Shown: positions 1 to 8,049 of the stretch, one piece after another | Layout: each line of letters starts with the position of its first letter | Numbering within the stretch: the stretch's first letter is position 1 | From: Coprinopsis marcescibilis | Lineage: Eukaryota; Basidiomycota; Agaricomycetes; Agaricales; Psathyrellaceae | DNA: 11,622 bases | Reading direction: 5' to 3' | Assembly (NCBI GenBank): GCA_004369085.1 | Contig: ML210469.1 | Coordinates: 12,122 to 23,743 of the forward strand | The notes under the pieces: generated by a model | The model's database searches: none | What the model was told of the DNA's origin: nothing | What the model saw: only the letters and a program-made list of their open reading frames with translations | Program-made: the position numbers and the translations under genes

Positions 1-1633
1 CCGACTGTCGATCAAGCCCTGCATGGACCGGAGAAGGAGGAATGGCTGAAGGCGATTAAGGGCGAGCTGGACCAGATAGACAAGATGCATACCTTTGACA
101 TCGTAGTCATCGACAAACACGATATCCCCAACATCATTGGCTCCACCATGGTGCTACGTCGTAAGCGAGATTCGGTGGGCAACGTGGCGAAGTACAAGGC
201 ATGTTTGTGCTGTCAAGGTTTTGGTCAGCAGCCCGGTATCGATTTCAATGAAACATTCGCACCTACAGTTCATTCCACAACCCTCCGTATCATCACTGGT
301 CTTGGAGCAAAGGTGAACACCGTTATCGAGCAAGCGGATGCTAAGAATGCATATCTCAATGGTGTTCTTCCACCCAACAAGATCATTTACATGGAGGTCC
401 CCAAGGCCTACATGACACTACACCCGGAGATTGCCAAACTTGCCGCATCAGCCAAGGCGGATGGAAAGCGGGTTGTCTGTCGTCTCTGGCGCCCGCTATA
501 TGGAACGAAGCAAGGAGCAAACAAGTGGTACGAGGAATTGTGTGACATACTCACCAAAATTGGATTTACCCGAGCCAATGCCGACCACGCTCTCTTCTAC
601 CGCTTCGATCCCACCAAACGAACCTATTGTCTGATTGGTGCGGCTACCAACAACTTCACTTACGTCGCCGACTCCAAAGCTTCCGTCAAACTTGCTAAAC
701 ACCAAATGGGTGGGTTTATGGAGCTTGTTGATCTTGGGGAGCTGAATTGGCTCCTTGGGATTGACGTCCGACGCAACCTCCAGGAATGCACGGTCTCATT
801 CTCCCAAAACGCTTATATCCACCAAGTCGCAAAACGCTTATATCCACCAAGTCGCAAAGCGTTTCGGGCTTTCCGAGGCAAAACCTGTCTCCACCCCTCT
901 CGAACCGGCCATCGACCTCTCTCCAGCATCTGAGCACGTATCCAAGAAGTTCCTGTCACCCGCTGGGAAGTCGCTGTATCGCGAGATCATCGGCTCCCTC
1001 ATGTACATCAGTGTTATGACCAGACCGGACATTACTTACGCAGTCTCTACTCTCTCTCGCTACCTCGAATCGCCAACCAAAACCCACATCGACCAGGCTA
1101 AGCGAGTCATTCGATACCTGAAGGGAACTGCGGACTACAGGCTGGAGTTGGGAGGGAGGGATCTAGTTTGGGCCTCCAGTTCTCATTGACACTCGGTCTC
1201 GGGCTATGTGTTCTTTATTGGGAAGGGTGCCGCTTCGTGGAGTTCCAAGAAGCAGCCCATTATCACCCTCTCGAGCACGGAGTCCGAATACATTGGTCTC
1301 ACCCAGGCTTTGAAAGAGGCTATATCTCTCCGGGGTCTCCTCCGCAAGATCCTACCTTGCTTCCCTATCGAATTCAACCTTGTTGAGGACCCAACCACCG
1401 TCTATTGCGACAATCAAGGCGCCATCAAGCTTTCGACAAACCCTGTCTATCATGCCAGGACTAAGCACATCAACGTGCACTTCCATTTCGTCCATCAGAC
1501 CATTACTTCTGGCGACGTCTCGGTCGTGTACTGTCCCACCAATGACATGGTTGCAGATGTCCTTACCAAGGCTCTGTCTCGAGTCAAGTTCGAGCAATTT
1601 CGAGAAGCAATGGGCATTACGAAACCTACTTAG
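1..1633 (+). pseudogene. Ty1/copia retrotransposon pol fragment (reverse transcriptase and RNase H), decayed
   Basis: This is the C-terminal part of a copia polyprotein, which copies element RNA into DNA; gag, protease and integrase would lie off the left edge. The frame is open from base 1. RT landmarks in order are an IGS-x-MVLRRKRD stretch, KYKA-x-L, FNETFAP, a QADAKNAYLNG block, an IYMEVP block and a LWRPLYGTKQG block. RNase H follows, with GSLMYI-x-RPDI, SGYVFF, SWSSKKQP, STESEY, YCDNQGAI, HARTKHI and a VADVLTKAL end, stopping at TAG 1631-1633. RT-RNaseH directly before an LTR is the copia order. Three lesions are visible. The catalytic YVDD reads YVAD (661-672). A 25-bp tandem duplication (806-855) shifts the frame from phase 1 to phase 2. 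An in-frame TGA at 1187-1189 interrupts the start of RNase H, where related fungal elements usually have Arg, so CGA to TGA is likely. It cannot encode a working enzyme as written. Confidence 0.95.
806..855 (+). repeat. Perfect 25-bp tandem duplication that frameshifts copia pol
   Basis: Bases 806-830 and 831-855 are identical 25-mers, each beginning aaaacgcttatatcc. Because 25 is not a multiple of three, the second copy moves the downstream reading frame by one. The protein upstream (ending NAYIHQVAK) and the protein downstream (starting NAYIHQVAKRFGLSEAK) overlap across the duplication, so the insertion is clearly the cause of the frame change. Confidence 0.95.
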
Positions 1634-1640
1634 GTTTTGC

Positions 1641-1652
1641 AACGAGGGGGAG
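1641..1652 (+). other. Polypurine tract of the copia element
   Basis: The run aacgagggggag lies eight bases after the pol stop and directly before a TGTTG sequence. This is the standard position and composition of the plus-strand primer site of an LTR retrotransposon. Confidence 0.75.
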
Positions 1653-1977
1653 TGTTGAAAGAAGAAGTTAGGGGCCTTCGACCATTAGAGGCAAAGTCCC
1701 CGGTATGGCTTTATATTCTCACTTGACACTTATTTACATATTCTCTATTTACTCACAATTTTTGCTTCCTCCCTCTCTCTAGTTGCAACCATCACTAGAG
1801 AGAGTGAGTACTTACTATTCTCTCATTATTCGACTAGAGTACTTACCTTTATCTAGTCTCATCGGTATATTATTAGGTAGGAGACTGCTCTAGTTGCAAC
1901 CATCACTAGAGAGATCTCATCGGTATATTATTCGATACATACTCGTAACCTATATATTCACTAAAAGATCCAGAACA
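1653..1977 (+). mobile_element. 3' LTR of the copia element (right end tentative)
   Basis: The LTR begins TGTTGAAAG immediately after the polypurine tract. The right end is not certain because the 5' LTR is outside the window. I place it at an AACA (1974-1977), which mirrors the TGTT start and gives about 325 bp. However, motifs from inside the LTR (acttactattc at 1810-1820, acttacctt at 1841-1849) recur in the same order at 2108-2118 and 2121-2129, so the LTR or a related repeat may run on to the Tc1 insertion at 2136. CpG content is intermediate between the coding region and the transposon. Confidence 0.55.
1777..1932 (+). repeat. Duplicated palindromic modules inside the LTR
   Basis: A 27-bp module starting ctctagttgcaacc occurs at 1777-1803 and again at 1888-1914. 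Each copy contains a perfect 7-bp inverted repeat (ctctagt / actagag) around a 10-base loop. A second module, tctcatcggtatattatt, occurs at 1857-1874 and 1915-1932, directly abutting the second copy of the first. The arrangement fits an internal duplication in the LTR. Confidence 0.85.
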
Positions 1978-2135
1978 AGTTATGCAGATTTATCAGTGGA
2001 TGAACAATGACTCGAAGTAGATAATGAACATGAGGAGGACATATTTTTCTTTTATTTATAGTACAATAATGGATGGAACTTATCAATAACATCGATAAGA
2101 GATAAGGACTTACTATTCAAACTTACCTTCCTAGG
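1978..2135. other. Spacer between copia LTR and Tc1 element; no gene
   Basis: AT-rich sequence with no open frame of note. The only structure I see is the pair of short motifs at 2108-2129 that repeat LTR sequence, so this may be LTR-derived and may be the site the Tc1 element jumped into. Confidence 0.4.
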
Positions 2136-2137
2136 TA

Positions 2138-2349
2138 CAGTAGGCAACAAAACCATTACAATATTTTGCACTTTCAGAAAGAACATGTTATAACATGGAA
2201 ATTTAATTACCTAAAATTCCCAAAATAATATATGTAGTATTTGAGCATTTTATCTAGTGATGTACCAATTTTCACATTCTCACGCCCATATTTGGCAGGT
2301 GAATCCCAGAGTGCAAACTCACAACTCATTGTAATGGTTTTGTTGCTCA
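2138..2349 (+). repeat. Left 212-bp terminal inverted repeat of the Tc1 element
   Basis: Pairs with 3549-3760 with scattered mismatches and no net length change. It holds an outer 19-mer at 2144-2162 whose exact reverse complement recurs at the inner edge (2328-2346), and a perfect 14-bp palindrome, catgttataacatg, at 2184-2197. Paired transposase-binding sites at the two edges of long terminal repeats are known in Tc1 elements of the IR/DR type; here the inner copy is inverted rather than direct. Confidence 0.92.
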
Positions 2350-2375
2350 GTTTTTTTAAGGGTGTTTATTGTCAT

Positions 2376-3391
2376 TTAGTACTTGGTATAGCCTCCCTTG
2401 GTCCTGACTACTGCTGCAAGCCTTCTGGGCATGCTTTCTATGAGGTTCTGACATACTTCTACTGGTATTTTCTACCATTACTCCTGAACTCTGTCCTATA
2501 GCTTAGTTCCACGCTGAGCTATCTCTTTACACTGTCCCAATTGGACCTTGAGGTGATTCCAGAGGTTTTCAATAGGGTTAATGTCTGGGGATTGAGCTGG
2601 CCAAACTATAGTTGTCATCCCAAGGTCCTGTAGACATTGTTTGGCCAGTTTGGAAGTGTGTTTGGGGCCATTGTCTTGCTGAAAAATCATATCTTCTGAT
2701 TCAATCTCATAAAATTCAAGGGTTTGCTGAATTTCATCTCTGAGAATACCAGTATACAATTCAGCATTCATCTTACCCTCTATTCTGGTGGCACACCCAA
2801 CCCCTTTCCATGCCATACAGCCCTGCATCATCAAGTTGCCTCCTCCAAACTTGACAGTTCCTTCTACCACACTATTACCCAGACCCTCCCCTATATCTTT
2901 CCACACATATTTCCATCTATCTGACCCCAATCTGCTAATTTTGGTTTCATCTGACCATATAAACCTCTTTCAGTCCTCAAAAGTCCACTCCACTGCCTTT
3001 CAGCAAACTCTAGCCTTGCTTTCCTATTCCAGAGTAGAAGAAGAAACTGTTCACACTTGACTACAGGTCACATACCAATTTTTTTGAGGTTTTGGCGCAT
3101 TGTTTGTGCAGATAAAGGTTTGTTGGTCATGTTCTGGAGTGCTTTGACAGCTTGAGTAGCATTTTCAATCTTCTCCATCTTGATTATACATTGAGCATAG
3201 TCAAAATTGGCAGTAGAGAGAATAGCAGGGCAGCCACCAGGGGACTTGGGAAGGCTGGAACAGTTCTCAGAGTGTAGTTTGCTGATTGCTCATACACTAA
3301 CATAAGTTTCCTTGAAGATTTTATGCTCACAGACTCCATCAGCAAACAGAGAGAGGATATAAGAAGTCCAAAAAGGTGATAGTTTGTGCAT
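2376..3391 (-). pseudogene. Tc1-family DD34E transposase, inactivated
   Basis: Read on the minus strand from ATG 3391, the conceptual protein is about 338 residues, normal for Tc1 transposases. A helix-turn-helix region comes first, with stretches such as FADGVCEHKIFKETY and an SPGGCP motif. The DDE catalytic core follows: first Asp in WSDETK, second in QQDNGPKHTS, Glu in PIENLW, with 34 residues between the second Asp and the Glu. The tail ends ESMPRR...KGGYTKY before TAA 2376-2378, a classic Tc1 C-terminus. It is broken by TGA at 3290-3292, 3068-3070 and 2970-2972, by stops at 2496-2498, 2478-2480 and 2472-2474, and by a one-base-type frameshift near 2985-3000. Two TGAs could be CGA decayed at CpG; the one at 2970 looks like Trp to stop. 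All three catalytic residues are still present. Confidence 0.93.
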
Positions 3392-3548
3392 GATAGGTTG
3401 TGGGTGATAGAGTGGTTGTATTGGGGTTATTGATGCATGAATAGACTCTGTATAGGCTATTCTTCACATATCAGGTCAGTGTATTGGGTGCTATTTGGTT
3501 TTGATAAACATAATCACATGACTTTGTTGAAAATGATTCAAAAAACTT

Positions 3549-3760
3549 TGAGCAACAAAACTGTTACAATGAGTTGTAAGTTTGCACTCTGGGATTCACT
3601 TTCCAAATATGGGTGTGGGAATATGAAACTTGGCACATCACTAGATCAAATGCTCAAATACTACATATATTATTTGGGGAATTTTAGGTAATTAACTTCC
3701 CATGTTATAACATGTTCTTTCTGAAAGTACAAAACATTGTAACAGTTTTGTTGCCTACTG
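3549..3760 (-). repeat. Right 212-bp terminal inverted repeat of the Tc1 element
   Basis: Reverse-complement partner of 2138-2349. It carries the same internal layout: inner 19-mer at 3552-3570, outer reverse complement at 3736-3754, and the 14-bp palindrome at 3701-3714. The 19-mers differ from the left-end version at two positions, but the inner and outer copies within this end are identical to each other. Confidence 0.92.
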
Positions 3761-3920
3761 TAGTTGTACTTTAGCTTTGATCTTGTTTCTCTTTTGTCAC
3801 TTGATAGTTCTGCAAATAAGACTTTGATTAGTCTTCTCAACAACTTTTGTCTTTAACTCAAAACTATCAACCACTCAATCATCTAGACATTGGCTTGTCT
3901 TGACTCATTTGCAAAACTAT

Positions 3921-4021
3921 TGTTGAATGACTAGAACATATCATTTGTCCTGCATCGTAACAGTGTACATACCATATATATAGAGCTGTGAGTCAGTGTA
4001 AAGTACTCTATATTCCTAACA
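3921..4021 (+). mobile_element. Possible solo LTR or LTR relic
   Basis: The stretch begins TGTTGAATGACTAG and ends CTAACA, giving the TGTT...AACA ends typical of copia LTRs. It holds a TATA-like catatatatagag (3973-3985), as a U3/R junction would. No 5-bp target duplication flanks these limits. An alternative right end at 4219 (ending TGCA) would be flanked by actat on both sides (3916-3920 and 4220-4224), giving a 299-bp LTR. No copia coding sequence lies beside it. Confidence 0.3.
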
Positions 4022-4617
4022 TAACTTATAGTTCAATGGATTAGTTTCGACACAAAAAGATTAAAAAACCCCCCAACTAATATCTGAATTGTTGGTACTC
4101 ATCTATTTGAGCCCACAGCACCAATATTATGTACTCCCACCTGTTCCCAGTCTAAATCAGCAGACTAAACCAACCACAGTCCAGCAATGACCCCAAACTT
4201 GTAATGACAACAGTCTGCAACTATGATCTTCAAGAGACCTCAGAACTCCTCCATACATTGTCATTTCCTTGGCCATATGCATGTACCTTTACATCTACTT
4301 TGTTTAGTTTGGTAAATGATGCCATTGCACACTACAGACTCATTATCCTTGCATTCCTTCTCATGCCCCTGCCTTTCCTCCCTTCCATTCATTCTCTCTG
4401 TCTCCCAAATTTCTCCCAAGCACTTAATTTGTCCAATTATTGTGTCCATTATTTATTCTTTTAACTTCTAAACAACAAATGTTCTTCTCCAGCTGCATCC
4501 AGCCCTCAAACCAACACAGCTGCCATTTTCAAAGGTAAATAATGTATCAGCAAGAAGGATGATTAGTCTATTGTTGCTATCTGTATATTTGCTGCTTTAA
4601 TATATTTGATGTCTGGC

Positions 4618-4650
4618 AAGATTCAGCCTAAAAAACTTGGGCTGGATCTT
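4618..4650. repeat. Inverted repeat in the NLR 3' flank
   Basis: Arms aagattcagcc (4618-4628) and ggctggatctt (4640-4650) pair at 10 of 11 positions around an 11-base loop, about 117 bp past the NLR stop codon. It may form a hairpin in the 3' untranslated region, but I have no evidence for a role. Confidence 0.4.
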
Positions 4651-4766
4651 GGTAATAGTGTGATAGATATAGGTGTTTTTCTTTGGCATAGAAAATACAG
4701 CTATAATACAGGAATACAAAACAAAATAGCAAAGAGCAAACAAATAAATATAATCTGTAATAAACC

Positions 4767-7700
4767 CTATTGTGCCCCATGGGCCTGAAGCAACTCAGCA
4801 ATCTCTAACCTGGGTTTGTTTGGCTTGCATGGTATTTTCTTCAATGCCAATGATAGTGCTGAATGGCCATCAGGTCTTGTTGCATTGACATCAATCTCCT
4901 CTTGCTGCAGCAACAGCTTAACCATATCTTTGTAGCCCCAATAGGCTGCCTGCATGAGTGCTGACCCCTGTGTGCATTGAGAAGAAGAATTGACATTGAT
5001 GTCCTCTTGCTGCAGCAAGAGTTTGACAATGTCTGTATATTCCTCTCTGGTTGCTACTACAAGGGCTGTCCCACACCTCGAAAATGATGCATTCACATCA
5101 ATGCCATCAACTTCAAGCAGCAGGCGAACTGCATCTAGCTGGCCATTCCCAGCTGCAAAGATGAGAGCTGAATAACCTTCTCTACAACCAGTGTTAGGCA
5201 GAATTGCATTGACATGGATGCCCTGGACACAAAGAAGGGACTTCATGACTTCTGTTTTGCCACTGAATACTGCATGCATGAGTGCAGTCCAAGAACCTGC
5301 ATTGACATGGTCTGCATCAACAACTCCCAGAAGCAGGTCTACAACCTGAACATGGCCTTCTCGTGATGCTGCAATTAGGGGTGACCATCCACGACTATCA
5401 AAGCATTGGGTATCAACACCTTCAACTTCAATGAGAAGCTCTACAGTCTTGAGGTGTCCACAGACAGCAGCAAGTGCTAGTGCAGTGTGGCCATTTGCTG
5501 ATTTGGAGTTGATATTGAAGGGGAAAGGAGGTTGATAGGTGGGTAGAGAGGGATCCAAACCCAGCCACTGAGCAAGCAGACTGTGGAAGTTGCAGGCAGC
5601 AGCAAGCTGGATGGGGTTGAGATGGTTGAAATCCTCATAAAAAGGATGCTTCCAGGGAATATGTTGGCACTGCAGGATGAATTCCTCAACAAAGGCTGGA
5701 AGTGATGCTGAGTGTGCATGGATTGCCCAGTTGCGGTGGGCATATGCAAGGAATGGATGGTAGGTGAAAATATTGTCGTCGTAATCATCAATGGAGCCAT
5801 TGTAGTTTGCAAACCCACAACTTTGAAGGCGAGCAACACATGTGCAAGCCAACACAGCTTCTGCATTAACCCCCACCTTGGAAAGGTGGGTAACCAGAAA
5901 GTCCTGTGCAGTGTAGTCTAGTGCAGGTCATAAGCTATTATCCAGGCAATTGAAATGGGAATGACACATACGGACAAGGCGGACAAGTTTTGTCTCTGGC
6001 TCAAAAGTGATCAACCCACAGCATGCAGACAGTACTGTATCAGAGTCAACCAGAAGGTTGGAATCATACTTGAATGGTTCTGTTTCAACAGCAAGTGCAT
6101 GTAGAAGATCATCCATCTTGAGAGACTCACAAGCATATGCAAGCAGGGTGAGTGCACCAAGGGCCAACTTGGGTGCTAGACCACTATTGATACGCTCCAT
6201 GGTGACCTCATACATGGCATTAACACCCTCAGGGAGCACCTGAAGTGCCGTGTTCAGGCTCTTGATATTGATGCAGCTACCAAGCATGTCAAGCTGTAGA
6301 GAGGCCAGTAAGAACCTACAAACCAATGGGTGAGTGGATGATACACCACAGTGTACCCGAAATCACTCACATCCCCGTCGATTTATCAAGCACAGTCTTG
6401 ACAACCTTCTTCTTCCAATCCCCCTTCTCCAGCAGGTTATGGAGCCTCGGCATGTGCCCAATCTTGTTCTCGATCATTTGGATGATGTCGGCCTCATGTA
6501 AAATGATATCGATAAACAATGCGTCCGGCACACGGTCCTTGAGCAGTGGCAGTGGGCGTGACATGAGGAGCAAATTCGCCGGAAGGCTTGCAAGAGCATC
6601 GAGAACGTCGACCTGGGTATCCTCGAAAGCCTCATCCAGGCCGTCCAGGGCACAGAACTTCTCATCGAATAGGTCCGAGTTGAAGATGGCCCGGATGACA
6701 TCAAGGAGTTCCTTCTGCGACGGTCGAGTCTTTCGCTGGTGGTGATAGTCGTACATGGGCTTTACAAATGCGAGAGTGGACGGATGGTCCTGGACGACCT
6801 GGCGAAGGAGCCCACCAAGGACCTTGTCGCCTGTGAACTGGTCGGTGTAGCGACTGAAAGCGAATGCGACGAAGATGCGTTTGTTGGCCTTGGCCTTCTG
6901 CAGTAGATGGTTGATGATGATTGACCTGATATAGCCGTCAGTACGTTACCCGACTCATGAAGAAAGAACGTACGCTAATACGGTCTTCCCAGCGCCCGCT
7001 AAAATGCCAACAAGGGTCAGTGTCAACCCTGTCGTCATGGTACGTCGAACTTACGCATCCCTACCCCCCATAATACTCCTAAAGATCCCCCCATCCAGTC
7101 GACGATCTTTGGGTCGTCGAACGCCCACTCCCCTGTCCCCTCCGCCCGCTTTCCATAGTTATCAGCCTGGATGGCATGATAATTGATATCGCTCAGCCAT
7201 TCCACAATTTTCTCAAACAGCGCCATATCTAGGTCGAAATCGATGTCAGAAACTCCAATATACCCGGTATCAGTATGCATACGTACCCTTTTCAGAAATA
7301 TCAGGCTGGACAATGGTATTATAGACGTTGGTATAGTTCCGCGCGCTGATCAGCGTAGCAGACCCCCCGATGTGTACCCCTTGTGCGTTGTTGAGGATTC
7401 CGCCCTCCAATCCGGCTTCTTCTGCATATAAAGAATCAGTACAGATTGATCGTCCACAACCGTTCGCTTACCTTTAGCAGGCATACGAAGCGTTTCCGTC
7501 ATGCTCATGGGTGTTTCTTGAGGTGCCGTTTGCGGCGAGCCTTCAGAGTAAGTTCGACATCAATGTCAGCATCCGCTCGAGACTACAGATAAAGTACATA
7601 CCATCGTGAGCGATAGTGATAGGGCTCATTGTCGACGCAATGTGCTCGGTCTTCGTTGGCGGGCCTTCTTCATGCGCGTTGCTGCGTCCTGCAGTCGATG

Positions 7701-8049
7701 GCCTCACTATGAAAGCAGTCAGGTAGGATTGCAGGTCGAAAGTGAATCTCTGACGCTGTGAAGTTGTAGGCGGGGTCTCCATAATTTCGGTGGGTGCAGA
7801 TGCTTGAAATGCTGTTCCTTGGGGTGGGCTTGTTTCTGGCCAGCAGTCAGACACGGATTAGCATCTGAGTGTCGGAGCGAATGGCAGGGCTGCAGGTACT
7901 TTACCTTGGTCTACGTTTTTCGGGCCACTTGTGGGCGCGATTGGCTGGGGAGCGACTGACGAGCCTTCCTTTTGCTCTTGCCTAGCGCTCTCGCCCACTA
8001 CTGCGTTGGCATTCTTTTTCTCCTGGCGTTTTCGCACCTTCTTCCTCAT
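4767..8049 (-). CDS. NACHT-ankyrin NOD-like receptor (STAND NTPase), nine exons, 943 residues
   Basis: Exons in transcript order: 8049-7905, 7835-7602, 7540-7472, 7421-7287, 7228-7055, 6998-6974, 6925-6371, 6315-5972, 5917-4767. They sum to 2,832 nt and stay in one frame to the final stop. Introns are 69, 61, 50, 58, 56, 48, 55 and 54 bp, all GT-AG. The domains are as follows. Residues 1-145 are Lys/Arg-rich then Ser/Thr/Pro-rich and probably disordered. Residues 150-195 hold a short Asn/Gly-rich motif (ILNNAQGVHIGGS) often seen before NACHT in mushroom proteins. Walker A is GMPGAGKT (251-258) and Walker B LDGLDEA (354-360). A helical region includes LSACCGL and LVHYTAQDFL (about 568). From about 660, with clear copies from 702 to 943, there are seven or eight ankyrin repeats. 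The family is thought to bind a ligand through the repeats, oligomerise through NACHT with NTP, and signal in self/non-self or defence responses; ligand and output here are unknown. The N-terminus has no HET, lipase or kinase effector that I recognise. An in-frame TAG abuts the ATG, supporting this start. Confidence 0.9.
4884..5025 (-). repeat. Near-identical neighbouring ankyrin repeat units
   Basis: DNA at 4884-4920 and 4989-5025 is closely similar (shared core cctcttgctgcagcaa), 105 bp (35 codons) apart. It encodes LLLQQEEIDVN and LLLQQEDINVN in the last full ankyrin repeats. The other repeats in the array are much more diverged, so this pair looks like the most recent unit duplication. 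Confidence 0.8.
6974..6998 (-). other. 25-nt micro-exon encoding the Walker A loop
   Basis: Exon 6 lies between a 56-bp intron (6999-7054) ending tttag and a 48-bp intron (6926-6973) beginning gtacgt. Its 25 bases encode the last two bases of the Pro codon, then GAGKTVL and two bases of the Ala codon. Both junctions are needed to produce a normal GMPGAGKTVLAS P-loop, which strongly supports the model. Confidence 0.85.

Larger units (their letters stand above)
2138..3760 (-). mobile_element. Tc1-like DNA transposon, complete ends, dead transposase
   Basis: A 1,623-bp cut-and-paste element oriented by its minus-strand transposase. Both ends read CAGTAGGCAACAAAAC inward and are flanked by TA (2136-2137 and 3761-3762), the target-site duplication expected of the Tc1/mariner superfamily. 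The terminal inverted repeats are 212 bp each. The element has only about three CpG dinucleotides over its whole length. The ends are well preserved while the transposase is broken, so it could move only if an active relative supplied the enzyme. Confidence 0.93.
3763..4766. other. AT-rich, CpG-poor spacer between Tc1 element and NLR gene
   Basis: I see no convincing gene here. Short open frames exist (for example 4204-4464 on the plus strand) but have no recognisable motif. Only about two CpGs occur in 1 kb, matching the transposon on one side and the ankyrin exons on the other. The part nearest 4766 would contain the 3' untranslated region of the minus-strand NLR gene; I do not see a canonical AATAAA close to its stop. 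Confidence 0.5.

Noticed and set aside
2241..2501. Plus-strand 86-codon open frame inside the Tc1 element
   Set aside because: It overlaps the left inverted repeat and the antisense of the transposase tail. It has no motif of its own.
2724..3060. Plus-strand open frames across the transposase
   Set aside because: They are antisense shadows of the DDE domain, whose motifs are unmistakable on the minus strand.
3437..3691. 84-codon open frame at the right end of the Tc1 element
   Set aside because: It runs through the right inverted repeat and shows no protein motif; AT-rich chance frame.
4051..4080. Poly-A run followed by poly-C as a terminator or LINE tail
   Set aside because: Short homopolymers in AT-rich DNA with no target-site duplication and no upstream coding sequence.
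4204..4464. Possible small membrane protein in the spacer
   Set aside because: The hydrophobic stretches come from T/C-rich DNA, and there is no supporting context, conserved motif or splice signal.
5928..6326. Reading the exon 8 frame as ending at its stop near 5928 (a truncated NLR)
   Set aside because: A GTATGT donor at 5971 and a CTAG acceptor at 5918 restore the conserved LVHYTAQDFL motif and keep the frame to the ankyrin exon.
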